Part shown: one piece after another, positions 32,901 to 42,792 of the stretch
Layout of the letters: each line of letters opens with the position of its first letter
Numbering within the stretch: the stretch's first letter is position 1
Assembly (NCBI GenBank): GCA_020736575.1
Contig: JAGPYM010000001.1
Location: forward strand, 124,001 to 188,000
Source of the DNA: Thelonectria olida
Lineage: Eukaryota > Ascomycota > Sordariomycetes > Hypocreales > Nectriaceae
Reading direction: 5' to 3'
DNA length: 64,000 nucleotides
Notes under the pieces: generated by a model
Told to the model about the DNA's origin: nothing
Database searches by the model: none
The model's input: only the letters and a program-made list of their open reading frames with translations
Position numbers and translations under genes: made by a program

Positions 32901-35361
32901 AGATGACATCCTTTGCCATATTGATGGCTCGCGAGACGTTCCACATGTAATCGCGGCCATCAACCAGCCATTGAGCAAACACACCCGTTCGCACAGGAGA
33001 GAAGCTATCGAATCGCTTCTTCTGATACCACATAGTTTGTTTCAACATTTCGTTAATCGAGTCTTCGAACTGCTTCATCACGGACTGGTTGCGTGAGAAG
33101 AGGCGAACCTTGCGTTCTGAGGTGTGTAGGGTAAGAGTGTGATGTCTCTCGGGAGGAGCCTCGACCGTCAGGTCAATCTCCGATGACTTCTTCTCGCTGG
33201 AGCCAAAGTGGTTAATTTTGTGTCGCTTAGATACGATCCGGAACTTTGAGTCCACGAGGTAGACGTCGTAGATATTCATGTTCTCGGGCGATTCGACGCA
33301 GACGATGTAGCTCTGGCGCACAAGGAACCATTTGCGACTATGGCGAGCAATCACCTTGGCCGGTGTCAAGACACGACGGAAGTCGAGGCCCTTGGAGGAT
33401 TGAATATGCAGGTAGCCTTCTTTGCCGTGGTAGCTTCCTTCGGCAGCAAGTCGAACACCCAGCGCGGACAGTTCAAGGAACCTACAGAGTCGATTGCTGT
33501 CGGCCCTGAACATGAGCCATCGAATCATCTCAGAGAGGTACTTCTCCAAGATGCGACGCTGCTTCTCGACATAACGCTGTCTTCGGGTTGCGACGTCGAT
33601 TACTCCATTGCCTGAACCTTCTGGTTGAGACATCTCGCCAGGGTCGGTGATTCCCGTGGATCGCCTTCTCATGCTCAAAAGGCTGCGTTTCTTCTTCCTG
33701 GGGGCCAGATCCATCGCGAGAACCTCGGGGTCACTCAAGATGCCCTCAGTGGCTTCCGCGGCAGTAGCATCACCAGCTGTATCCTCGCCACGCCCACTTC
33801 CCTGCTCTTCCTCGTCACTTTCTTCACCCCCTTTACGAGCTCCTCTCAGGTATGGGAAAGCCCTGTAAGGGAACTTGGGCTGCTTCGGACGACCACCAAG
33901 ATCCAGGCGTCCTGGCATGTATTTTTCGTTACTAATGGCGAACTTGTAGCGCAAATGGAGGTTGTAGATGTCCCTTAAAGTGCGGACGACGGTCCAACTC
34001 ATCCGGCTTGGTCCACTTCCGTACTCGAGCTCAATGGTGAACATCCAATGGCGATCCCTGTCGTCGTCTGGAACCGGGCAACTATCAGTAATGCGAAGCT
34101 TCAGCTGTTCCAGGAGAACTGGGATCCGCTTGTTCCCGTGCTCATCTCTTTGAATCATGCTGGCAAGCATTAGGACCGCAGGGGCACCAGCCCTCAACTC
34201 AGCCATGAGCTCGGCCGACTTGAAGTAGTCGAATCTGTCCTCCTTCTTTTGTCGGAGGAGTTTGAGTGTGTTCTTGACTTGCTTCCATTTCTGGGCACCG
34301 AATGTCGAGGCTCGCTCAGAGTTGAAGAACGGGCGTCTCGGTGTCATGGCATCTCCGTCTGACACGCCGCCACCTCCAAACACGGTAATTCTGCGTATGT
34401 GGCCCATTCGACGTCCCACTGCTACCTGGTTGTCGGGATCTTCTCCCTCTTCTCCAGTCTGGCGTGGGGTAATCCAAGAGTTACCCCGTCGATATATTCT
34501 TCCCAGGCGATCTCGACCTTCGCCTTCGGAAACTCCGTAGTCGGCGTTGGAGGTGTCTGGCATACTCGCACGACGTCTGAGCAGGCGATCGTAGGTGCTC
34601 GGTCCGCTGTCAAATCGTTTCGGTGTCGGGGGGTTCGAAAGGTTGGTCTTCTTAGGACGACGAATCTTGCGCTTCTTCTTGGCCGACTTGCCGGTATCGG
34701 TGGCGTTTGCCTCGTCCGCCGTCTCTTCTGCATCCGCATCTGCATCTGTGTCCTCCTCAGTGAGAGTGTCCGGGATACCACGGCCGGGTCGAGAACTAGT
34801 TGGCGAGTTGGTCATGGACTGGGTGCCAAGTTCGGAAAACGCATTGGGAGACTTTGGCGTCTGGAGTGAACTGGTACCAGCCAGAGCTTTGAGCTTAGAC
34901 ACCAAAGAAATTCCCCGAGGTTTACCTGGGGTTTCGGGCTCTTCAAATGAATTGCTACGCATGTGCCCAGTGGGGGGTTCGATCGGGTCGGGTCGAGCAA
35001 ACTGCACGCTCTTTCTCTCAGGAGCCATGGCCCCATCTTGAATATCCAAGTCACCAGCATCAGCCTCACCAGGCGTACGGTCCTTCATTGAAGGGGCAGC
35101 GGACTTTATTCTTAGGGATGAAGGTGCCGACATTGATGCGGGAAGCGACGCTCCATTCGCAAAGTCTCTAGCTTGGGTTGTTGGAGGCGGATTATCGCGG
35201 GGTGCGGTCTTGAGGTCGGGAGGCGGTAGGAGGCTTGAGTTTCGCTTGGGGTACTGGGAGGGAGCGGGTGCAAGATGGAAATCAGGGTTGGATGGAGAGG
35301 GCGACCGCAATGTCCCTTTTTCCTGTGCCGGCGTCGGTTCGTCTATGGCATGTTCCGCCAT
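29926..35361 (-). CDS. pld1: phospholipase D1 (PX-PH-PLD, Spo14/PldA type; 1811 aa, intronless)
   Basis: Hydrolyses phosphatidylcholine to phosphatidic acid and choline at membranes; in yeast the counterpart Spo14 is needed for sporulation membrane growth. One uninterrupted frame of 1811 residues. A disordered Pro/Ser-rich N-terminus with a basic patch (KKKRKIRRPKK) runs to about 425. The PX domain begins near 430 (WMFTIELEYG) and is interrupted after FPYLRG (about 500) by an acidic-then-basic insert of about 90 residues, resuming at RRILEKYLSEMIRWLMF. A PH domain follows at about 645-760 (KEGYLHIQ, RKWFLVRQSYIVCVE). The two HKD catalytic motifs are H-H-E-K-I-C-I-V-D near 904-912 (HxK(x)4D within it) and I-H-A-K-T-I-I-V-D near 1209-1217, followed by GSANINERS. 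The C-terminus beyond about 1330 is a fungal extension ending in a conserved-looking GFTIDDMPTRAHAEDLL block. Divergent from the P450. Confidence 0.95.
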   Translation of the reverse strand: MAEHAIDEPTPAQEKGTLRSPSPSNPDFHLAPAPSQYPKRNSSLLPPPDLKTAPRDNPPPTTQARDFANGASLPASMSAPSSLRIKSAAPSMKDRTPGEADAGDLDIQDGAMAPERKSVQFARPDPIEPPTGHMRSNSFEEPETPGKPRGISLVSKLKALAGTSSLQTPKSPNAFSELGTQSMTNSPTSSRPGRGIPDTLTEEDTDADADAEETADEANATDTGKSAKKKRKIRRPKKTNLSNPPTPKRFDSGPSTYDRLLRRRASMPDTSNADYGVSEGEGRDRLGRIYRRGNSWITPRQTGEEGEDPDNQVAVGRRMGHIRRITVFGGGGVSDGDAMTPRRPFFNSERASTFGAQKWKQVKNTLKLLRQKKEDRFDYFKSAELMAELRAGAPAVLMLASMIQRDEHGNKRIPVLLEQLKLRITDSCPVPDDDRDRHWMFTIELEYGSGPSRMSWTVVRTLRDIYNLHLRYKFAISNEKYMPGRLDLGGRPKQPKFPYRAFPYLRGARKGGEESDEEEQGSGRGEDTAGDATAAEATEGILSDPEVLAMDLAPRKKKRSLLSMRRRSTGITDPGEMSQPEGSGNGVIDVATRRQRYVEKQRRILEKYLSEMIRWLMFRADSNRLCRFLELSALGVRLAAEGSYHGKEGYLHIQSSKGLDFRRVLTPAKVIARHSRKWFLVRQSYIVCVESPENMNIYDVYLVDSKFRIVSKRHKINHFGSSEKKSSEIDLTVEAPPERHHTLTLHTSERKVRLFSRNQSVMKQFEDSINEMLKQTMWYQKKRFDSFSPVRTGVFAQWLVDGRDYMWNVSRAINMAKDVIYIHDWWLSPELYMRRPAAISQKWRLDRLLQKKAREGVKIFVIVYRNVEAAVPIDSEYTKFSLLNLHPNIFVQRSPNQFKKNQFFFAHHEKICIVDHDVAFVGGIDLCFGRWDCPQHPIVDDKPTGFELSEAPKDAEHCQLFPGKDYSNPRVQDFFRLNEPYEEMYDRSKVPRMPWHDVAMQVVGQPARDLTRHFVQRWNYLRRGRKPTRPLPFLLPAPDANADELEALGLTGTCEVQILRSASTWSLGIEETEHSIQNAYIKMIEDSDHFVYMENQFFITSTEAYGTRILNRIGDALVNRIIRAHQNEEDWRCVIVIPLMPGFQNTVDEQEGTSVRLILMCQFQSICRGDQSIFGRLRAADIEPEDYINFYSLRQWGIMSNDALVTEQLYIHAKTIIVDDRVALIGSANINERSMLGSRDSECAAIVRDTDMILSTMAGRPYQVGRFAHTLRLRLMREHLGLDVDEILEEERQAEMETQGFESEMDEIYDETEAGPSSRLKRPEQHHVPSFNHDLDFEAAQRMEESSSSISSPSSSDTEAAIARSHAKGKQKQKFDLTGYGPDQWKKAQEIGLDAGRDSVIVNGREVLVNSLGNEGKGTLETPKETHAVPGSREKSPDPNQVKNEALPPIPALNRRTTDQLGLPRAAQLPTLPLSDDTDIGGPPLHFDPETGRPQTGFVHPMAADIELAHIDKDCMKDPVNPNFIDEVWARAAMNNTKLYRRVFRCMPDSEVSTWSEYREYMAYGERFRASQEGRPRQDSEGKPPPSQPSHRGSTSAGLGVSAPGIETLAHAAEAEGEKAVAKLADKVLPAQPVDEKIKIVIPENDAKDLNEKQLPPLPQDESSSRPKTALDTENGGTSPRPMEAPSPVYSLGDVPFPALENNQTKFLEPQPSTRDRERRTTFSTLEKPSSRETNVPPPGQIGSVKRRRRATTKNSRRGFTIDDMPTRAHAEDLLNMVQGNLVQFPYDWLLTEEQNGNWGYQVDGVAPLAI

Positions 35362-36144
35362 GTTCGTTGTGGTCAGACGGAGCGTCTGAGGTGGGATCGA
35401 GAGGATTAGGTTCGGAGAGAGCTGGAGGGAAGTGCGCGAGGGAAGGTTATCAGCTCAGACAATTCGGCAACAGGCGCAACATGCTGTAGCAACAACACAA
35501 ATCTCGGAGGTGAGTGAGTCGAGTCGGAGTTCGAGTCGGTCGCGAGGGAAAGGGGGTTTGGATTGGGGATGTTGATATATGGAGCTGGGACACTCTCGAC
35601 TTCGGCCAGTAACGCGTCGCCCAAGGAGAAGCTGCAAAAACCAAGGCGTCTGCAAACGAGAGATTGGGTGCGCAGTCGAAACAAAGTCCCCGGACCCCAA
35701 TGGCCAGACCCTTCAGTTCGGCAAGGATAAAGTACAGCTGGGGGGAGATGCAGCAACTATTTAGCGTTGAGCACCTTTCTTGTGCTGAGGTGACATGCAA
35801 TCTGTCGATGATGGACCTGGTGGATTCCGAGTTGATTGATTGCAGGGGGGAGGCGCCCTGAGCACGCCCGAAGACTACTGTAACTTGGTCCTGGAATGGC
35901 TGCCATCACTAAACGGACCCTCGGACCTCAACATTGACCACCCGACACCTTGGACTGGATGGATTCTTGGTGTGGACGAGAATCAACTGGCAAATGTCCT
36001 CGTGCCCACCAGTGGAGACCCGTCGTAGCGCCAAGCACTGCTGAAACAGCCTGCACGGGGTTGTATCGTTGGTGATTATTCCGTCAGTATTCAGGGTGCT
36101 GGGAATGGAACCTCGAGCTTTCTTTTGACTTGTCATCCAACGAC

Positions 36145-36153
36145 TACGAAGTA
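36145..36153 (+). repeat. TACGAAGTA intergenic motif, copy 4
   Basis: Exact copy with CTACGAAGTAG extension (11-base near-palindrome). Confidence 0.5.
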
Positions 36154-36501
36154 GATAGCCAGCATGACAACGGACGGGACTTTTCATCCATCCATCATCT
36201 ATCGACCTCGTCCTTAGCTTCATATGCGTTTGCACCAAGCCCGAGATTTGAGGGGCCTCGGCCCAGTTCTGTCCAGTTCAGTTCCAGGTGGACACGACAG
36301 GTTAAATTAGACACCATGTTCATTCAATCTGAGAGGCGCCCTTTATCACCTCCCTACGCGGATGGGGGATGGGTAAGGGGGAGCCAGCATCGCGAAAGGA
36401 GGCCTCTCTGTAACCATGCACGAGGACTGGACTCGAGGGGAAGTCGACACATTGGCCGTTGGCCATATTTAACGACCTGCCTATTCGTACCTTACGTAGA
36501 C

Positions 36502-36510
36502 TACTTCGTA
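36502..36510 (-). repeat. TACGAAGTA intergenic motif, copy 5
   Basis: Exact copy on the minus strand (TACTTCGTA on +), preceded by CTTACGTAGAC. Confidence 0.5.
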
Positions 36511-37045
36511 TCAGCAAAGCGGTAACTGACTAAAGCGCGAGGTGGCCATGCCATGGTGCTGACGCACATCTTGACGGAGTTTCCAGGAAGCAACCCATCT
36601 CTCACCATGAAGGGACTACCCTGGACTCGCGAGGTTGTCAAAGTTTGGAATGAAGATCGAGACCCAGACAAAACGCGGCGCCATCTCGAATCACGACCAA
36701 GCCGATGCTAATGCAGCTGTTTCCCAGCTTTGTTCGGCTCGTTCCACATCCGAAACGGATCCTGGTGGGTTGCAGGCGTTAGCTGCATGCCCTTCAACCA
36801 GAGTCAAGACTCGTTGGAGACGCATCTATAACAGCAAAATGTCAGCGTCTGATTCTCCCGGTCGCTATTTTTCTATTTTCTCGTCATGATCTCTTTTTTT
36901 GGACGCCGCCCAGGGTAAACGTCACAACCTCGCTCGTACTTCCATTGCCGCTATTCACAAGCCCTTTGTCTCACATGTGACACGCCTCAATCTCGCCGTC
37001 CACAGTGGCTCAACCATCACGCCTTCAGACCCTGCAAGTCCCAAG

Positions 37046-39149
37046 ATGCAGACGGTTCTTGTACTCATAGGGCTCGCTGTCGTGTACGCCGTCTACTCAA
37101 GCGTCACCGGCCTGCGACACAACATTGCCGTGGCCAAGAGCACGGGTCTGCCATACATTGTTGCCCGTACACCTATCCATCTCCCACAGTAGAGAGAGAA
37201 TCTGCTCACTTCGCTGACACCTTCCGATAGCCTGCTCACCCATCAATCTCCCATGGCAGATAACGCACAAGCTGTGGCTCCCCATCATCAAGGCTTTTCC
37301 AGAGACCTGGTGGGAAGAATGGCTCGAGTATGTCCAGCTAATTTACCCTATTCTGCCCTCGAACAGCTTGAACCGAGCTGACCCTTGAAACAACTCACCA
37401 GCCCCATTATCCCCAACTTCACATATCGCACCCGCCATGAGCGATTCGCTCGACATGGAGACATCTTCATTGTCGTCAGCCCCGGCATGCTCTGGGTCAT
37501 GGTTGCCAATGCCGAAGCCATCGCCCAAATCTCATCCCGCCGAGAGCATTTCCTCAAACTCACCGAGACCTATGACATCCTGCGCCAGTTTGGAGACAAT
37601 GTATTGACCTCTGAAGGTGCAATGTGGCGGATGCATCGCAAGGTCACCTCTGCCTCGTTCAACGAGAAGAACACCGCCCTTGTCTTTAAAGAAGCTATTC
37701 GCCAAGCCCAAGGCATGGTCAAGAGTTGGACAGGGCTGACAGGCGAGGCCAAGGAGTCTATTCACTCTCTCGACCGCGACACCATGAAACTTGCACTGCA
37801 CATCATCTCCTTTGTTGGATTTGGCCTAGAACTGCTATGGCCGGGCGAGACATTGCCCGAAGGCGCCGATATGAAGCTGGCCAAGTATGGCTCGTTCAAC
37901 CCCGCAGCCGGCCACAAACTCAGCTTTGTCAACACGGTTGCAACATTGCTGGACTACATCATCCTGCTCTTACTGGCGCCTCGCTGGCTATTGAGTACGC
38001 CTTCGTCTTGCATCATGCCGAATGGGGATCGGCTGACCAACGATAGGACTGATACCGTTATCAAAAGCGCAACTTGCAGCCGATGCTCATGAAGACTGGT
38101 GCAAATACATGCAAGAGCTCTTGGACGAGAAAATCGAGGAAGCTCGTCATGGACAACGTGTTGAGGGAATGGATTTGATGGGACAATTGGTAAGATCCAG
38201 CTACCGCGTTGACGACCGCACGGGTGAAGCCATTCACAAGAAGGGCGCTCTCTCGCGGGACGAGATTCTCGGAAATGCCTTCATCATGCTGGTTGCAGGA
38301 CACGAGACCACGGCCAACGCGATCCACTTCATCCTGATTGAACTGGCAACGAACCCAGCATCTCAGCGGCGACTGCAAAGAGACATTGACGAGATCCTCG
38401 GAGACGCAGATCCAAGCTCGTGGGACTACGAGAGCCTGATCAATCTCATGATGGCTAGCATGCTCGGCGCATGCCTGAACGAAACCCTGCGCTTGATGCC
38501 TGCAGTCGTGGAGATCCCTAAGGGGGTGACACCCGATCAGGACCAAGTGCTCACCGTGGATGGACAGAAACACGTCTTGCCTAAAGGCACCAAAATTTCC
38601 CTGGTTGCCGTCTCTGTACACCGAAATCCTCGCTATTGGCCCTCACGACCGAGCAAAATCTACCAAGGGAAGGATGATGTCAACGACTGGGTACCGGAGC
38701 GATGGTTCCGCAAGAGCCAAGACAGCAGCGTTACAGGGACGGAGACGAGGGACAACGACCAAGGTTCTGAAGATTTTGGCGACGCCGAGAGCCCCGTCAC
38801 CAGCGCGCAGCTCTTCCACCCAGAACGGGGCTCATACGTGCCATTCAGCGACGGCCCACGGTCTTGCCTGGGACGAAGGATTGCCCAGGTCGAGATCATC
38901 GCGGCGTTGGCGGTGCTGTTCCGGAGCCACAGCTTAGAGCTAGCCGTGGATGAATGGGCGACAGACGATGAGGTGGCCGAGATGAATCGAGAGAGAAAGA
39001 CAGAGGTGTATAAGGTGGCACAGACTACCACTCGAGAGAAGCTAATGAGAGCTGTGTCGGTTCTCACGCTGAAGCTGGACGGGGAACACGCCTCTGTAAG
39101 GTTAGTGAAGAGGGGGGAGGAGAGGTTTGTGGACTGGATGGATGAGTGA
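37046..39149 (+). CDS. cytochrome P450 monooxygenase, ER-anchored (about 637 aa, family not assigned)
   Basis: Haem-thiolate monooxygenase; substrate unknown. Exons: 37046-37166, 37231-37327, 37402-37994 and 38047-39149, giving 637 residues, long for a fungal microsomal P450 (usually 500-550). N-terminal membrane anchor: MQTVLVLIGLAVVYAVYSSV. Then PYIVAPCSPINLPW, the C-helix W-R-M-H-R-K, the I-helix oxygen-activation motif A-G-H-E-T-T-A-N at about 353-360, E-T-L-R at 416-419 (ExxR), W-x-P-E-R-W, and the haem loop F536-S-D-G-P-R-S-C544-L-G with the cysteine ligand. Extra length comes from a Ser/Asp/Glu-rich insert of about 35 residues between PERW and the haem loop and from an extended C-terminus. 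It stands alone: no synthase, reductase or other tailoring gene is adjacent, so a secondary-metabolite role is not indicated by context. Confidence 0.9.
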
Positions 39150-39711
39150 GTCTCCAGGTAAATGGGGGGATATGGTATGTTCGCCTATCTGAGCTGTCGA
39201 GACGACACCCGCACAATCGAAAGCGCGTCAAGAGGAGGGTACTGCATGAGATGAGGACGCGTATCATTCTATAGGCTGGGAGTGCTCCAAACTGGTCATT
39301 TGAGATCAGTTGTCGATATGAGCTCTGATTGGGTCAGCCCATCGCCCTGTGAAATGACGGCGCTTAGTCGACCACGAGGAGCAATGAGATTGCCCCTACA
39401 CCATAACACGAGTAGTAGTAAAGAGTTAAAGTGTAACAAAGCATCGTGCACAAGAAGATGTCGAAAAAGCTCCACGAAACGAAGAGTTAAACCAAGCCAC
39501 GATGGGGAATGTCTAGGTTATTCCCACGCCCTGGACAGCCAGACTGCCCGGCTGTCCAGACCTGAACCATCAATAAGACCAGAAACCACCCGTAGGACTA
39601 GCTTTTAGACATTTGGCTGTTGGTTAGTTGTCACTGCGGGTTAGAGCTTTTTGAGCGCGCTGTTCTGAATAGTGCCTCTGCTGTCCGTATAGGCGAGCGT
39701 CAACCGCACCT
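39150..39711. other. convergent 3' region between P450 and histidine phosphatase
   Basis: Nothing recognised beyond the likely 3' ends of the two genes. An AGTAGTAGTAAAGAG stretch lies near 39411. Confidence 0.45.
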
Positions 39712-40507
39712 TCACCCAGTCGCAGAAGACTCTGCTCCGGATCCACCCCCCTGAGGATGGATGGGTAGCAGTACACTCGGTCCGAAATCCTGTTTGATGC
39801 CTCTGTCGATGTTGATACCGTCTCTCGCCTTGTCAGCCTCCTCTCTGCTGGCAAACCTATACGAACGACATTCTACGATTTTTAGTTATCATTCCTTGAA
39901 TCACGATAACGGTTGTTAACTTACCGCAAACATCAAACCGCTCGCCTTGGACCAAGAATGCAGCAAAAGCTCTGTGTGTGACGAGAAAAATGTTCTTGTA
40001 GGAGGCGGAGAGGTCCTTCAGACGCCGTCGAACCCTCTCTGCACGCTCAGCCGCATCGTCGAAAATATGCGGCGGATAATCCCATTCATTCCTACAAGAT
40101 GAAAAATCAAACTGTGGAAATTTGGCTTCGAGTTCTGGTCGGGAAACACCTATGTTGCAAAGTGCTCCATGGGCTTCACGGAGATCTGGCCACACTTGGA
40201 CTTTCACTGAGCCACTTTTGAGACGTCCGGGGAAAGCTAGAAGGGCCGTCTCTATGGTACGCGTCATGGGAGATATGAGTAAAAGATCAGGCTCTGCTGG
40301 AAGGCGTATGTCCATTGCTTGTTGGACGCCGACGTCGGTCAATGGGGGGTCCCGATACGGGTAGGGCCGGACCACACTACAAGAGAATCCATCAGTTTGG
40401 CCAAGCTTGAACTAATATGTTGATGGTATTTCTTGGATAGATGCTTACTTGTGTATTGACTGTCCATGACGCAGAATGTGAATGGTTGCTGTTAGGCTGG
40501 CTGCCAT
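39712..40507 (-). CDS. histidine phosphatase superfamily protein (phosphoglycerate mutase-like, about 223 aa)
   Basis: Probable small-molecule or protein phosphatase acting through a phosphohistidine. Exons on the minus strand: 40507-40449, 40376-39925 and 39872-39712, giving 223 residues. The catalytic N-terminal motif L12-R13-H14-G15-Q16-S17 lies in the short first exon. Further landmarks are I-S-P-M-T-R-T-I-E-T-A-L (second phosphate-binding Arg), the acid D-L-R-E-A-H-G, and F-L-V-T-H-R-A-F carrying the second catalytic His (usually followed by Gly; here Arg). The C-terminal exon, ECRSYRFASREEADKARDG onward, ends in a Gly/Ser-rich tail. No glycolytic mutase signature (the long LNERHYG region) is present, so this is the cofactor-independent phosphatase-like branch rather than a glycolytic enzyme. 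Substrate unknown. Confidence 0.88.
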
Positions 40508-41392
40508 GATGCGGGGTGAATGTTGACGTGTGGGGAGGGTTCAGGCAGCAGAAGGGATCGCGGTCGAGAAGTAGAATATATCGTGCTCGTTTGGAGCAAA
40601 ACTGACATACGTTACAGTTATAAATTTTTTCTTCCTTTTTTTCTTTTTCTTTTTAAATAAAAGTGTCGTAAATCAAGTATTTAGGGCTTCCATGTCCTCT
40701 CCCATCTGGAAGGTGGTGAAATGGCAGTTGCGAACCGGTAGTCTTGTAGTGCGCCATGTGGTTTGGGCATTGGTGAACGAACATACATGATGTCATCCTG
40801 GTTTGCTTCAACAAGCTGAACAGGGTCACTCGAATACTTCGCACAGAGAAAACAGTTTGTTGTCGAGCACACGGTGACGCAACGACAAACACATCTTCGT
40901 GCCCAGCCGATGGCGGGGCTTTTGATCGACTCCCTTCTGACTGACTGCCCGAGCCACTTGGAGTCGAATCGAGTTGGCTGATTTGCCTGGCTGCGTGCCT
41001 TGCCTGTTGATGAGCTTGAGAGGTAAACAGAGCTGTGGTGGATCCCCCCACCTGCCTGTCTCCCGTGGTCCACTGGTCCCTGCCAATTAAGCCGCCCCAG
41101 AAGCGTAAACACGCGGGAGAGATGAAGAAAGAGCGGGCGAAAAAAAAACATAAACAACACCGCAGCCACTCGCGCGGAACACGGCCCTTCTCTTCCCGCG
41201 CCATCACCCTCGCAACCACCACCGCCCACTACCCAAACTCCATCATCGTCATCTACTACTGCCCATCACCCTGTCGCCACATAGAGCGCTTGCACCGAAT
41301 TGTCGTGCCTTCGCATCTGCAATAATTGAAGCTCATCGCTGCCATCGTTCAGATCACATCGTCAACGCGACACCGTCGATACCGCTCTCACA
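40508..41392. other. divergent promoter region between histidine phosphatase and SAP/HeH-like membrane protein
   Basis: Holds a T-rich tract on + at about 40625-40660 and an A-run near 41140-41150, and a CT/CA-rich leader (41190-41390) ahead of the membrane protein gene. Open frames on both strands (40653-41229) overlap, match nothing and are not called. Confidence 0.5.
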
Positions 41393-42792
41393 ATGGCTAG
41401 CTGGTTGCACAACCAGCGCAAAGGCGACCTTGTCGAGCTTGCTGAGAAGGTCGGCCTAGAAAAGTAAGTTTCCCAATCAGAGCCGAGAGTCGCGCATCTG
41501 TGTGCGTTCGGAGCGACAAGAAGCGCATTTTTCGCAATCGCTGCTCATGCTTTGTGCTTTCAACTTGTCGCTTCTGCTGCCTTGTTGATGATGCCCTCAA
41601 TGATACCAGAACGCGCTCGCGCCTGCGCCTGCGCCTGTGCATACCCTAATCCCTAACGGAAAACCCCAAACATTCAACATGCTGACATGTTTCCGAATTA
41701 GCTACGAGGCTTACAAGAAGATGGAGCTCGCGGCCGCCCTCGATGCCCACCTCGGCCAAAATGAAGAGCGTTATGTCTCCCACCCAGACTTGACGGGATA
41801 CTTCAACAGCCGGTCCAGAGCTCTCGGCTCACCTGTTAAGAGGGAGCTACGCAAGGACGATGATGACCACGGCATCAAGGTCCCCCGACGGAGACTTAAG
41901 CCTACCAAGCTGTCTGAAGAAATCACTCCCGAGTGAGTCGCCCCTCACCCCTCGATCGTCTCGACGCGCATCCCACACGCGTTAAGAGACCGACGCGACG
42001 CATCGAGAGACTCGCTCGAGCTCCGACTTTGAGATGTCAATAACTGACTAAGATGTCATTTGCGAATATAGGAGCGATGAGCAGCCCGAGACAATGTCGA
42101 CCGCTCTCATTCAGACACCCGCCCGCAGCCTCTCCCAGGTGGCTGCTCGCATCCCTCTGCCTGCCACCCCCGCCGATGTTGCCCTGGCCGTTGATCGCTC
42201 AACCCAAGTTGTGCGCCAGCGCGTTTCCTCCATTTATCAAGAGAGTGGCATCACTGAGGTCAGCAACGTGACGCGAGCGACGCTCAGCACCGTCACCAGC
42301 ATCTTGTTCAGTGTGGCCGCGTTCGAGCTCTGGCACGTTCGCAGCGAGGTTCTCGCCAACACGTTTGCCTTCACCTTTCCCGCCATCGAAGCCCTTGGCA
42401 CCTCTGACTATCCCGTCTATCTCCCTGATATGTTCTTGCTCCTGACGTCGAGCTTTTGGTCTCCAGCTTGGACTTGGTCCTTCACCAGTGTCATTGTTCC
42501 TTGCTTGTTTGGCTACTACTTCAACCTCAGTGCCAATAGCGGTAGCTCCTCGAGCCGTCGACGCTCTATATCGCGCAACGCCGAGTACGTTGTCGACCCG
42601 TTGACTTTCAGCATCGTCAAGGCTCTGCTGTCTTACGTAGTCTATGCCGAGGGCGTGACCTTCTATGGACTCTTGTCTGAGTCGTCCATTCTGCGACTTG
42701 ACCATGCAGTCTATGGCGGGTACAAGGGCATGCTAGTTGGCACTGCCATTACCGGCTTAGTCAGTATTTACGACGCCGTGCTGAGAAAGTAA
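41393..42792 (+). CDS. unrecognised multi-spanning membrane protein with SAP/HeH-like N-terminus (about 340 aa)
   Basis: I do not recognise this family. Exons: 41393-41463, 41702-41932 and 42072-42792, giving 340 residues. Residues about 7-42 (R-K-G-D-L-V-E-L-A-E-K-V-G-L ... Y-K-K-M-E-L-A-A-A-L-D-A-H-L) have the helix-loop-helix spacing of SAP/HeH/LEM-like modules, which bind DNA or chromatin. A charged linker with a basic stretch (KVPRRRLKPTK) follows. The C-terminal half has about four hydrophobic segments: near 172-190 (TLSTVTSILFSVAAFEL), 217-251 (around FLLLTSSFW and SVIVPCLFGYYF, long enough for one or two passes), 279-302 and 318-338. A Ser/Arg-rich loop (SSSSRRRSISR) lies between. A chromatin-type module plus membrane spans resembles inner-nuclear-membrane proteins, but that is inference. 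A peroxisomal or ER protein with a fortuitous helix pair is possible. Confidence 0.8.
41644..41656 (+). repeat. two telomere-type CCCTAA units inside intron 1
   Basis: CCCTAA-T-CCCTAA within the 238-base first intron of the SAP/HeH-like gene, preceded by a (CGCCTG)3-like run at about 41620-41637. Two units are too few to be a telomere relic with any certainty. One of the CTAAC ends could also serve as the intron branch point. Confidence 0.5.

Larger units (their letters stand above)
35362..37045. other. divergent region between phospholipase D and cytochrome P450
   Basis: 1.7 kb shared upstream region without credible genes. It contains two TACGAAGTA copies in opposite orientation (36145 and 36502), a GGCCTCGGCC palindrome-like stretch near 36253, and a CT-rich, TTTTTTT-containing leader at about 36865-36900 ahead of the P450. 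No TATA box stands out. Confidence 0.5.

Noticed and set aside
37046..40507. A secondary-metabolite cluster around the P450
   Set aside because: The neighbours are phospholipase D, a histidine phosphatase and a membrane protein. No synthase, cyclase, transporter or cluster regulator is adjacent.
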